From NCBI GenBank assembly GCA_034770075.1, contig CM068384.1:103041613-103105612 (forward strand): a DNA stretch of 64,000 nt, given 5' to 3'. The DNA is from Aralia elata. Its lineage: Eukaryota > Streptophyta > Magnoliopsida > Apiales > Araliaceae. Positions within the stretch are counted from its first letter, which is position 1. Every line of letters starts with the position of its first letter. Shown piece by piece: positions 23,918 to 34,640 of the stretch. The position numbers were made by a program, and so were the translations under genes. The notes below the pieces were generated by a model. The model was given only the letters and a program-made list of their open reading frames with translations, was not told the origin of the DNA and made no database searches.

Positions 23918-25431
23918 CCCAGTAAAAGACTTGGACCTAATATAATTAAGATGCCAGCTGGCTATTTGACTTAGGACCATAGCTCTTGAGTAATTGTACT
24001 TGAACTTGTATTCTTGAGTTGAGGCACTGTTGAAGTTGCAGACGTAGACAATGAACTTGGGTAGCCTTAGCGTATATGCTCCATTAGCTGCTGCTATCAC
24101 ATTGGTACTGCCACTATCTTCAATATGTTCCAATCACTTCATCTTCCTCGCATAATTTATATACAGATCTGGATTCGGTGAAGTTGGTACATATAGTCGC
24201 AACTACACATTGTAAATATGGTGGGACTATAGCCCACTTCAGTTTGAATGGAAATAAAAAGAAATTTGTACTACTGGTTAATAAAATGAAATACTCAGAT
24301 CTATTATTACTCTAAGCAGTTTGTCTCTCAATCCATTTATAAAATTGTCCCCTCATGTTGATACTGAATTGTAATTTATAAGTTACATTTCAATTTTAAA
24401 ATATCAGTCAATGTTTTAATTTTTTGTAAAATTGTCCATTATGACCAATTTTGGTCATAATAAGTCATCATGTGGGTGTTTAAGGGGCAAATAGTTGGTT
24501 TGTGCTACTGATTTTATCCCTTTGTTTGGAGGAAATATATTTTAGTATACAAACTTAATATATTATTGTATGACAAAAAGGAAATTTTAGTAGTATTATT
24601 TTAGCTAACCTTTATCAAAAATTTGGCGCTGGGCACATTTTCAATTCATGTTCTATACAACAAGAAGTTGTATTTGTACTAGCATAAAAATGCATTGTAA
24701 TTTTAATAATATAAATAGAAAAATTAAAGAAAACACAAATTTATTCAGATTCATCACTTTACCTAGTCCTACTTGTTTGATGTATTCATTTAGCAATCTC
24801 ACTTACTCTACATGATTCACACACCAAATAAAACTTTTATAGTAACTAGAAATCCTAACTTCTATAACATGAGTTCAATCTCATTAGACCCAATACATTT
24901 AAACCCAAAACCGAGCTACTAATAAAACTCCAAGCCTAAATAAACATTACGCTTGGCTTTCAGGGGGCACTGTCCCCTTGCATCTCCCGCCAGCTCACTG
25001 ACGAGTTGGACAACTGCTTGCTCACCGAGGAGCGAGACCCCCGACTACCTAGTCGTAATGACTACTGGTCGAGCCCACATAAGTATGAGTCAATCTCAAC
25101 ACTAATGATGTGCAATCATTGTTGTTGGCAGCATAATGGAATAACATAATAGCATATCCTAATCTTAAACCTCATGAAGAGCAATAAAGCCAAATTTACA
25201 ATCATTCTTTAAGGAAAAGTACAAAGATTCAACACTAATCTCTCTTACTCGAGATATAGTAGAAAAATTGAAGTCGAGGAAGAAGATGAGATAAACTTTG
25301 GGTAATACTAGAGGTCTTAAATTTTTGGTGTCAAATGATATGTAATCGTTATATTCGTTAGGTAAATCTCTTGTGATTGGCTCAGTGAAGTATAATTAAA
25401 ATATTCAATTTCACATCATTTGAAATTCATT
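23918..25431. other. Stretch without recognised gene; small GC-rich island at 24955-25080
   Basis: The island contains words like CAGGGGGCACTGTCCCC, an imperfect palindrome, and CACCGAGGAGCGAGACCCCC, unlike the surrounding AT-rich DNA. I see no ORF or element end that explains it. Confidence 0.4.
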
Positions 25432-25894
25432 TCAGACCAAATATTTGAAACCTCTAGCATTATGTGGTGGAATCCTAACACTCCCTCCTATCATTATGAA
25501 TGAAACAACAGAATTTATGTTTTGGAACCTAATAACTTTTGAGAGATTCCATATTGGAACAGGCAACGTCGTGACCTCGTATATCTTAATATCATTGATA
25601 ATGCCAGGGATATTAACATCTTTCACTCGAAATGTATCATCTAAAATTTCATTTGAAGCGACGAAGATGTGGCTAAACTATTTAGCTCACTCTCTAAGGA
25701 TGCTATACTCGACCCAAATAACAGACTATATGTTGTGCACAGAAGTATTAACAATTACTGTAGGAAGTCTTGAAGACTCTCACCTATACCTACTTTAGAA
25801 ATCTTATTCGCACAACATTGTCGTTGGAGGAATCATCCTATTTGCTTTTACCATAGTGGAGACAATCTGCACCGTTTACCCTTTCTATCGCTAA
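25432..25894 (+). pseudogene. DUF247 (UPF0481) gene, C-terminal half
   Basis: 25445-25580 reads GGILTLPPIIMNETTEFMF, NLITFERFHIGTGN and VVTSYILI, the conserved LPP...TE..F.NLIAFE..H....VTSY block of DUF247. After a frame change, SDEDVAKLFSSLSKDAILD and the RLYVVHRSINNYCRKS stretch follow. In yet another frame the membrane helix and tail HNIVVGGIILFAFTIVETIC to a final TAA at 25892-25894 complete the protein. Two in-frame stops and two frameshifts make it non-functional. It could be the second half of the gene that begins at 21370, separated by 3.5 kb of later insertions, or a separate paralogue. Confidence 0.88.
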
Positions 25895-26129
25895 GAGTCG
25901 GTTCGACCAGTTAAACCAGGACTGGTCGGCACAATGAGCCGGTTATACCCATCAAACCATGTCTTCAAGAACCAATAAGACTCGGTGGACCATTGGTTGG
26001 ACAGGTGAACCAGCATCTGGTTCCTAATTTTAAACGGGTTCACAACATTAATAAAAATATAAAATTTATTGGAGATTAATGAGAAAGAGAGACAGAGAGA
26101 AAGAAATGGCACACGATCGCAAGAGGAGT
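25895..26129. other. Short non-coding stretch rich in GGTT..AACC words
   Basis: GTCGGTTCGACC, GGTTAAACC-type and ACTGGTC words recur in both orientations (25897-26035), suggesting sub-terminal repeats of an unidentified DNA element. No clear ends. Confidence 0.35.
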
Positions 26130-26475
26130 TGAAGCAACGACGATGGAGCTTTTAGAGATAGAGAGCTTTGGAGAAAAAAGATAAAAGAAAAGAGTTAGAC
26201 GAAGAGAATTGTTCAGTATACTTGAGAGTTTAAAAGGAGCTATAATAGTGTTTAATACATTATAAATGCATAGAGTATCTCAAAGAGGAGTACATGCTGT
26301 AAATAGGGATGATAATTTGAACTGAAATCAATCCAAAACCGGTCGAATCGCATCGAACTGGACAATTTTTATGCGAACCAATGGCATCGTCAGTGCGATT
26401 TTGGTGCAAAAAAATATTAAACTAGTACCGGTGCGATGCGATTTTGGTATTTGCCTCTATATTTTATAGTATTAT
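26130..26475. repeat. Duplicated block, copy 1
   Basis: Matches 26963-27308 with scattered changes and small indels. The word TAGGGATGATAATTTGAA near 26305 resembles the end of a hAT-type MITE. Confidence 0.85.
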
Positions 26476-26962
26476 GTTAGAGTCTGTATGTTGGATTTGA
26501 TGATGAATAATGTAAATTGTTAGAGTATATGATTTGATGATGAAAGCATTTAAATGTATATTTATTCAAGTAAGTTTTGTAAAGTCCTTAAATGAGATAT
26601 ATTTGTATAATGAGTTAGAATAGAAAGATCAAACGTGTTAGCTTAATCTTATTAAATAAGGGAGATTGATAGAGTTTGCATACCTGTTATAAAGATAAAT
26701 GTGATTAATGTATATTTGTACAAGTAAGTACTTTTGTAAAGTCCTTAAATGAGATATATTTGTACAAGTACTTAGAATAGAGCGATCAAACTTGTTAGGT
26801 TGATCCTTTGAGTTGATATTATAGGCAGTTGATAGGTTCAAATCGATCATATAGTTTTATTAGACGATCGTAAAGTTACTTTGTTTGTTCGAAGATAGCA
26901 AAGTAATCTAGGTATTCGTAAAGCATCAGATGTTCGATCCTAGAGCTCGTATATCCAATAGA
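26475..26962 (+). mobile_element. SIRE-family LTR debris at the duplication junction
   Basis: TGTTAGAGTCTGTATG at 26475, TGTTAGAGTATATG at 26518 and TGATAGAGTTTGCAT at 26667 are each versions of the SIRE LTR start (compare 29882). The third is preceded by a polypurine-like AATAAGGGAGAT. The words AAGTCCTTAAATGAGATATA and GATCAAAC.TGTTAG recur after the second and third. So this is the remains of at least two LTR starts, with the interior deleted. Confidence 0.75.
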
Positions 26963-27308
26963 TGAAGCAACGACGATGGAGCTTTTAGAGATATAGAGCT
27001 TTGGAGAAAAAAAGATAAAAGAGAAGAGTTAGACGAAGAGAATTGTTCAATATACTTGAGAGTTCAAAAGGAGTTGTAATAATGTTTAATAAATTATAAA
27101 TGTATGGAGCATCTTAAAGAGGAGTTCATAATGTAGATAGGGATGATAATTTGAATTGAAAACAGTCCGAAATCGGTCTAACCACATCGAACCGATCGAT
27201 TTTTATGCAAACCATTGGCATCGTCAATGCTATTTTGGTGCAAAAAATATTAAACTGGTACCGGTGCGGTGCGATTTTGGTATTTGCCTCTATATTTCAT
27301 AGTATTAT
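26963..27308. repeat. Duplicated block, copy 2
   Basis: Second copy of 26130-26475. The flanking sequence after it (TATTTTTATATAA) is probably the original continuation, because copy 1 is interrupted at the same point by LTR debris. Confidence 0.85.
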
Positions 27309-27430
27309 TATTTTTATATAAAATTATATATAATCATAGAGTTACTCAAACATATATTTTAATTATTTTTATGCTTTTGCATATCAAAAGTTAATTTATA
27401 AATATTTTAATATATATATATATATATAGT

Positions 27431-27895
27431 TGATGAAACAATCGGGGTCAAATCCCGAGTCCGGAACAAATCTCGGATCAAATCCCAAGGCCTTAAATTA
27501 CTGGCTCAATAGTATCTTCTTGGGTCATCTTAGCCCACCACAAGCTCACCCAAAAGGTCATGACTGAAGATATTATTGATAGTAACTCAATTCCTTATAT
27601 ACAAATAAATTTTTCCTTATCTTTCGATGTGGGATTGGGGTGTTACAAACTCCCCCACTTAAATTTCTAACGTCCCCGTCAGAACCGCTCACACACACGA
27701 TCCACAGATCTTTGCCTCTCTAGTCATTATGGGATAATACCGGCTGGCTTCGTGTCCCCATCTCCGATTCTCTCTCCATTGTGGGATAATACCACCAGCC
27801 TTCGTGCCTTACCTCCGGTAACCCGATCGGATGACCCGACCCGAGCTTTCGATAGTCAGCTCTGATGCCATATTAAACAACCCGGGTCATGACAA
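27431..27895 (-). mobile_element. TRIM element, minus strand
   Basis: Minus strand: primer site TGGCATCAGAGCT (27870-27858) follows an LTR end (GGTTGTTTAATA). About 220 bp later a polypurine tract AAGTGGGGGAGT (about 27662-27651) precedes an LTR starting TGTAACACCCC at 27647 and ending near 27431. The ends of the two LTRs resemble each other (TGACC.CGATTGTTTCATC and TGACCCGGGTTGTTTAATA). The 5' LTR is cut after about 25 bp by the neighbouring LTR. Too short to code for anything, as for all TRIMs. Confidence 0.75.
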
Positions 27896-27933
27896 TAACA
27901 TTCTTATATTTTTTTAATATAATACCCGGTTAA

Positions 27934-27976
<43 letters not shown>

Positions 27977-29836
27977 TAATTAGATAATAGAAGTGTAACT
28001 AATAATTATTTATACATATCTAAAACCTATAAGGATAAGATAAGTTATTTAAGTTGTAACAACCTTTTAATTTAAAAAGGACTTTTCTACTTGGTAACCT
28101 ATTCTACAAAGGAATTAAATATATTTAAACAACTAGAGAGAAAGAGAGAAGAACATAAAAATTATTTGACTTTAGAGTACTGCAGAACAAAGAAGAAGAG
28201 AAAAAAAGAAAACTCAAAAAGGTAAACCTAGACCCTTCTTTTCAATTGAGATGATCCTCTATTATACATGTATAATTAGATTTTAAAATTTCAAATTTAA
28301 ATTCTAATAAAGTTATGAAAATTAGGAATACATATGTAAAATAAAAAGAGATTTTGAAGATAATAATTATATATGTTGTGGGTGTTGCGGTATGCATATA
28401 TGTGTGAGTATACAATCTGATTATACCATGTATGGTTACATAATTGTTAAACTATCATATATACGTTAGTTAGGCTATTGCCATTTCAGGACAGTGGGTT
28501 TGTATTTATTTATTTACTTATTTATTTATTTATATTCTATAGTAATAAGCATATCCAGTGGGTTATATATGTAAATTAATACATATTATGGTTAAACTAA
28601 GAACATAATTATTTTCTTTCTTTACTTAAAATTTTGACTCTTAAAGTTATAATATACAGAAAGACTCCATGACTTTTAGTATAAAATTAATTATGTATTG
28701 AACCAAAATTAACTATAAATGTGTTTAAGATTTGAATTAAAATATGTTTGAGTTAGGATAAATTATCATAATGATTTTATTTGTTCTAATTTTATATTAA
28801 GGATTTTTTTGCTTTTTAATTTCGTGTTTCGCAATATCGAAGTAAGTGGCTTTCCGAACTATTTAGTGTTTTTTTAAATTATCATTTATTTTTATGTATG
28901 CCTTAGAAATTACTCGGATGCCAAAATGTACGGTTTCAAAATTTGTTATATTTTATTTAACTCTTCCATTTAAATTAAAATGTTATGTTCTTTAATTTGA
29001 AACTTCAGATCGAGTATTTATTTTTGAACTGTGAAATGAGATTATATGATTATGAACTGTGAAAAAGTATCGTTGAGAATATCGATAATATTGAGAAAAT
29101 ATTTGGAAATCCTTAGTCTGACTATGTATAGAACCCGTTATTCATTACGTTTAGTTCCGGAACTAATTTAGGACCGACTAAGGCGCACACCTTTTAGATG
29201 CCCTTCGGGGAGCGTGCATATTAGATACCTTAGTAGGGTGCGTGATCATTAACGTTATAGAACTTTTGGGTTGTGTTACAGGGTTATTGTAACATTAGTC
29301 GCTAGGACTATGGATTTAAAAGATATACTGTATACATTGAAATTATTTTTGAATGTGAATTCGTTTTGTTATTATCTGTTTAGTTTTGAAAGTATATATA
29401 CTATTGTTATTGAACAAAAAGATATTTCGAAAAAGTATTTTGTAAATTATACTTGATCCACCTAAATAATAAGGATTGTCACTTGCTGAGCTTTATCGCT
29501 CACCCCTTACTAATTTTTACAGGTTCCACTGTTGAGAGTTGAACACTTATTTGATGCGCTTTAGATAGTTGAAGATTAGTTTATGATGTTATTTTCTTTA
29601 ATGTTGAATATTGATAAAAACTCTTAGTTTCGGGGAGTTGCGTCTCCATTTTAAGAACATGGTATTTAGTAGTATTCATGTGAATTGGTTTTGAAAGATG
29701 TTTATTGTTGAGATTAATTTAAGATTATTACTGACTTGTTATGTTTGGGCCGCACGCGATTGATATTGTTGCCTTGCGGGCCTTTGGGCTTACGGAGTAT
29801 TGCACTTCAGACCTGTAGCGGGTTCGGGGTGTTACG
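27896..29836 (+). mobile_element. Probable solo LTR, Ty3/gypsy (chromovirus-like)
   Basis: The stretch ends GGTTCGGGGTGTTAC and contains CACTTGCTGAGC...CGCTCACCCC near 29480, a phrase common in the downstream part of plant Gypsy LTRs. There is no coding sequence. It begins near ATACCCGGTTAAAA (about 27922). I could not fix the exact ends or find a target duplication, so the borders are approximate. Confidence 0.45.
27932..27973. repeat. TAA microsatellite
   Basis: About 13 consecutive TAA units. Confidence 0.95.
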
Positions 29837-29881
29837 ATTGATATGTATTAAAACTATAATAATGTTAAAATTATAACAATG

Positions 29882-31314
29882 TGTTAGAGTTTACATGATA
29901 AATTTGATGATAATATGATTAATGTATATTTGTACGTAGCTTTTGTAAAGTCCTTAATGAGAATGAGATGTACAAGGACTTAGAGTAGAAAAAATCAAAT
30001 TTGTTAGGTTGATCGTAAGAGCCAAATTATTGTATAGATAATATGATAATATCGGTCGTATTATATTGTTAAACGATCGTAAGGCTACTCTACTGTTTCA
30101 AGGTATAAATAATCATCGTAGAGTAAGCCTTAAGTTCGTAGAGCAACTAGCATTTAATCATAAAGCCTGCCAAGTGTTCAAAGAGTAATGTTAAAATCGT
30201 AGAGCACGTTATCATATCGCAGAGTTCACACAGGATCAGATAGTAAAGACCATAACCCAGAGTGAATACGAGATCGTATAGTGAAGACCAGATCGCAGAA
30301 TTCACTCAAGTTCGTATAATAAAAGGAAGTTCACAGAGTCTGCATCAACTTCGTAGAGATAAAGTTCGTAGAGTAGACTGTAGAGAGCACAATCGTAAAA
30401 TTCCTCTCTACTCGTAGAGTAATCGATCGTAGAGCAAAACGTAGAACTCAGGTCATCGAGCAAAGTCAAGCATAGACTCTATGTTCCTCATCAGACTCTA
30501 CGATTGACACATTTCGTAGAGCAAGTCAATACTATCAGAAGACTGACACAAAGCAAGCTGACACAATAACTTAAGAAGTCAACAACAAGGAATTTGGAGT
30601 ATCTGAGCATTAAATGCACAACGGGAACCTTGCAACGGGAAGCTCTCAAGAGGTCTATATAAAAGCAAGCAGATTTCAAATCAAACTAACGATAACATGA
30701 ACAATCAAGCTGAAACTCTGCCAGAGCGCAAAAAGACCACTCTACGAAAACTAAGAACACCTAATTAAGCTACTAAGTCATTCGATTGCTGTGCTTAAAT
30801 GAAACTTAGTAGCACTTCAAATAACAACATATCTCTTAGTGACTCATTGTCTTAGTGACAAACTTTCAAGTCTAAGTGACTTAAAGAGATCTTAGTGATC
30901 TGGACTAAGTGTCCCTATTTCGAGACTTAGTGACTCAAAGGAACCTAAGTAGTTTAGTTGTAATAGATCTAAGTGATCTACATCCTTAGTGGATTTCCTA
31001 CGCGTAGAGTAGAAGAGTGAATTAAAAGTTATTCAGTCTCCGAACCATTTAAAATGTCTTGTATCGTTTATTTTCTGCATTTACTTTCCGTCTAGTATTT
31101 ATCTTATTTATTTGTGACTTACAACTACAAGAACTAAATTTAGAACTGTGATTTTTTTTATAATCTTCAAGGGGGGTTTTCAACGTATATTCCGTTATGC
31201 TTAACTAATACTGATTAACTAACTATCTGGTAATATATTCTTTAATCAAGTAAAAGTTTTTAAGGGTCTATTCAACCCCCTTCTAGATTTCTTTTGTGCC
31301 TCTAGGAAACAACA
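29882..31314 (+). repeat. 5' LTR of the SIRE element
   Basis: Starts TGTTAGAG and ends AACAACA. It contains at least eight exact CGTAGAG words between 30110 and 31015 and a cluster of CTTAGTGA/CTAAGTGA words at 30830-30990. Compared with the 3' LTR it lacks about 150-160 bp after CTGACA near 30545. Confidence 0.92.
30656..30664 (+). promoter_or_regulatory. TATA box of the SIRE LTR
   Basis: TATATAAAA, conserved in the 3' LTR (TATATAAGA at 45304). It sits between the CGTAGAG-rich U3 and the CTTAGTGA cluster, so the latter would be in the transcribed R/U5 part. Confidence 0.6.
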
Positions 31315-31316
31315 AG

Positions 31317-31328
31317 TGGTATCAGAGC
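31317..31328 (+). other. Primer binding site of the SIRE element
   Basis: TGGTATCAGAGC two bases after the LTR end, complementary to tRNA-Met. Confidence 0.93.
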
Positions 31329-31368
31329 AGGTTCTCATGAACATAAAGCTTACACTTTGAGTTGATCT

Positions 31369-32417
31369 ATGGCACTAAATAAAACTAGTTCTGAGCTTGG
31401 TGGTGGAAATCAACCACCTCTTCTAAATAGAGAAAAGTTTACTAACTGGAAGGTTCGTATGCAGGCGTACATGGACACAATAGATCATGAGTTGTTCAAT
31501 GTTGTTATTAATGGTTCATACATTCAAACTAAGTTTGCTCCAATAACAGATGATCCCAATAAGGTGGCAGTATAGCAGTGAGCTGAGTGGACTGAGAATG
31601 AGAACAAGCCGGTGCAGTTAGATAAGAGGGTCAAGAACATCATGTTCATGGCTCTAGAAAATGAGCTTTTTGAAAATGTCGTCAACTGTACTACTGGAAA
31701 GGAAGTATGGGAGGCCTTGTTGGTGATGCATGAGGGCACCGAAGAAGTCAGGGAGAACAAACAGTCTCTATTGACACAATAATATGAGATGTTCACTCAT
31801 ATACTAGGAGAAAACATCACAACAACCTACGAGAGATTTAACGTGCACAGCAACAATCTAAGAGCCTGTGGTAAGGTCTATCCCAATAAGGACCATAACA
31901 TAAAGTTTTGGAGCTCTACCAAGTAAGTGGGACGCATACTACTGCCACTCGCGAGTTGAAGAACTTACATGAAATGACGGTACAAAAGCTCTATGGTAAT
32001 TTACTTACCTACGAGCTTGAACTCAACTAAAGGGTAAATTAAAAACAATCTCAGAAGAAAAGAAGAGAAAAAAAGGTGTTACTCTTAAGGCAACTGAAGC
32101 TACATTTAAAGCCTTAGTAGAAGTTGTCTCTGACGATAATGATGATGAAGATATTACGTTGCTAGTGAAGATTAAAAAAGTTTATGCGGAAGAGCTACAG
32201 TAGGAGACCTAGGAAGAACTACAACAACAAAGGAAGTAGTAGTAGAGATCAGGAGAAAGATATATGTTACAACTGCAAAAAACCAGGCCATTATATCATA
32301 GAGTGCACCAAACCTCTAGGAGAAGAGTTGAAGAAACACAAGAAGAAGCTTTATTCAAAGAAAAAGTACAAGAAGCAACACAAGAAGGATAAAGGGCTCG
32401 TAGCAGAAGGGTCATGA
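31369..32417 (+). pseudogene. gag: SIRE gag, inactivated
   Basis: The start MALNKTSSELGGGN is 40 bp after the primer site. NREKFTNWKVRMQAYM is the N-terminal Copia gag signature (W..R...Y). The frame breaks at TAG 31573-31575 and TAA 31780-31782, but the amino-acid sequence continues in frame (EVWEALL...HEGTEEVRENK). Frameshifts follow near 31900-32180. The tail, 32184-32417, is basic and carries the CCHC zinc knuckle CYNCKKPGHYIIEC (32265-32306) that binds the genomic RNA in the virus-like particle. A Lys-rich end follows. It cannot make a complete gag. Confidence 0.85.
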
Positions 32418-33535
32418 AACAACTCTGAAAATGATACCAGCACAGAGTCTAGTGATGATGATGGACCGCAAGTGGCCAACCTTTATTTGATGGCCATAGA
32501 GGAAGACTCTAGCAGAACCACTGATCGTCGAGAGATCGACATCAGTGAGGTATTTGATTTTAATTCCCCTGATGTTAATATTAATGATCTCAGAATTGCA
32601 TTGCATAACATAACATCAGATTTTTATCAGTATATGAAGTGGTTCAGGGTTCAATCAAATGATCATTCTCTTCTTTAAGAGGAGAAAGAGAAAGTGCAAG
32701 TAGAGTTGGAAGCAGCTCTATGAAGCACTACTTCTCTATCTAAGCTTAAGGCTGAGAATGTTCACTTGAGACAGATAACTGATGTCAGTACACAGAGAGA
32801 GTCTGCTCTTACCTATAAGATAGAGGAGCTAGAAAAGACGATCTCAATGTGAAATCATTCTTCCTCATCCATGGATTCCCTGATCACTTGTCAGAGAGCC
32901 GTCTCTAATAGATCAGGGTTAGGGTTTGGAAATTTATCTTCACTCTCAAGCGTGAAAAACTCAATGGAGACTAACAACAACAATGCTTCTTTGTCTCATA
33001 GAGGTATTGTGCTTGTGAAATCCACAGAGGTTGTTGAACCTACTATTCCAAGTTGTCCTATTTTTGTGGACCAAATCGTTGTCCCCAAGAATAATAGGTC
33101 ACATACTGGTTTAGGTTTTGTCAAACTGCAAAGTAAACTAACGTCTACAAATGTACCTCGAAGGATCGTAGAGTTAGGTAAAACTCACTCTGTGGACCAA
33201 CCAAGTCCTAAACGTAGAGTTGGTCTTTACTCTACAAACTTTTAAAATTGTAGAACAGTGTGGAAGCAGAAGGAGGTTTAGATAAGAAGAAAGGTAAATC
33301 CTCCACATGTGTCCTAAGTGAGAAGATATCCACACACACACACTCACATATGTAGCATATTAAATGTTATAATTGTCATAAGTATGGGCATATAACTGCA
33401 TTTTGTTATTATGGTGATTATTATTCTGCATATTATCGACCTAAAGTCAGGCAGATTTGGGTCCCCAAGGGAACTAACAAAGTAGGACCCCAAAAAATTT
33501 GTGTACGAAAATAAAGAGTGATTTTGCTTACGAGT
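32418..33535 (+). pseudogene. gag-protease linker with second zinc knuckle
   Basis: A diverged, stop-broken continuation of the polyprotein. An acidic and Ser-rich part (32472-32678) is followed by coiled-coil-like sequence and by a part with the words SHTGLGFVK and KRRVGLYSTNF. A second CCHC motif, CYNCHKYGHITAFC (33370-33411), lies just before the protease, followed by VRQIWVPKGT, the usual SIRE phrase at this place. Coding words here contain the GATCGTAGAG motif also found in the LTR (33173). Confidence 0.7.
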
Positions 33536-33556
33536 ATCGAGCTCCTCTGAATACAT

Positions 33557-34120
33557 TTGGTATCTAGATACTGGATAGTCTAGGCATATAACTGTAAACA
33601 AGGCTCTCCTGTCTAATTTCAAAGCTAAAGATGGTCCAACAGTTGTCTTTGGAGACAACAACTCTGGGAAAACTAGAGGCTATGGTTCGATTGGAAATGG
33701 TGCTGTTACATTCAATAAAGTTGCCTACGTTGAAGGATTGAAGCACAACCTGTTGAGTATAAGTCAACTGTGCGATAAAGGTCATCAAGTTATCTTCCTC
33801 AACAACCAGTGTCAAGTTCGAAACCTAGAAAACAACTCGTTGAAGCTAACTAGATTAAGAGAAGACAACGTATATATGGCCAATCTCGTTAAGCTTAGTT
33901 CATCTGTAACTGCTTGCTTCTTCGCCAAAGCTTCATAAGGTGTCAGCTGGTTGTGGCATCAGAGATTGTTCCACCTAAACTTCAAGAATATGTCAAAGAT
34001 TGTCTCTGAGGATCTAGTAAAAGGTCTGACCAAGCTTAGCTTCGTCAAGGAAAGATAGTGTAAGGCCTGTCAGCTTGGGAAGCAGACCAAACACTCATTC
34101 AAAAGAAAAGCAGTTAACTC
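33557..34120 (+). pseudogene. pol: SIRE protease and GAG-pre-integrase domain
   Basis: WYLDTG with the catalytic DTG (33568-33576) is followed by a stop where the family has Cys, then SRHITVNKALL, VVFGDNN and GYGSIGNG, then VAYVEGLKHNLLSISQLCD. This is the retroviral-type aspartic protease that cuts the polyprotein. After a stop at 33937 the pre-integrase part follows with the His-His zinc site (WHQRLFHLNFKNM) and CKACQLGKQTKHSF. Two or more stops interrupt it. Confidence 0.88.
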
Positions 34121-34640
34121 AAATGAAAGGCCCTTACAACTGTTGCATATGGATCTTTTTGGGCCTATTCCAACTGTCAGTCTTGGAAGAAAAAGATACT
34201 CACTGGTAATAGTAGATTATTATACCCGATTCACATGGATATTCTTTCTGAGCTCTTAGGATGAGACCAGTACTCAACTGATCAAATTCTTCAAGCTGGT
34301 TATGAATGAGAAGGGCAAAAAGATCAAGGCAATAAGGAGTGACCATGGAAATTTTTTTGATTATTTTGAGATAGATCAGTTCTGTGAAGACAATGAGATT
34401 CAACATAACTTCTCAGCTCCAAAAACTCCACAGCAAAATGGAGTAGATGAGAGGAAGAACAAAACATTGATAGAGCAGGAAGGACACTTCTTACAGGGGC
34501 TCAGTTTCCTGAGTATTTTTGGGCGGAAGCTGTCAATACTACCTATTATACTCAGAACAGATCCCTAATTCACTCTACACTCAAGAGAACGCCCTACGAG
34601 TTGTGAAAAGGAAGAAAGCCAAATATCAGTTACTTCTATG
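34121..34640 (+). pseudogene. pol: SIRE integrase core
   Basis: LLHMDLFGPIPT gives the first catalytic Asp, IRSDHGNFFDYFEIDQFC the second, and SAPKTPQQNGVDERKNKT the Glu of the DDE triad, all present. TAG at about 34258 and a frameshift near 34500 (after GLSFLSIFG) disrupt it. The enzyme would insert the cDNA into the genome. Confidence 0.9.

Noticed and set aside
22025..24205. Shared word GATTCGGTGAAGTTGG at 22045 and 24172 as a repeated gene part
   Set aside because: Similarity covers only about 20 bases and no frame is conserved around it.
21370..25894. Self-incompatibility locus
   Set aside because: DUF247 pieces alone are not evidence; the genes are broken, and the known role is in grasses.
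30110..30540. Telomere-like or satellite array made of CGTAGAG words
   Set aside because: The words are spaced irregularly inside unique LTR sequence and are not tandem; they do not match the plant telomere unit.
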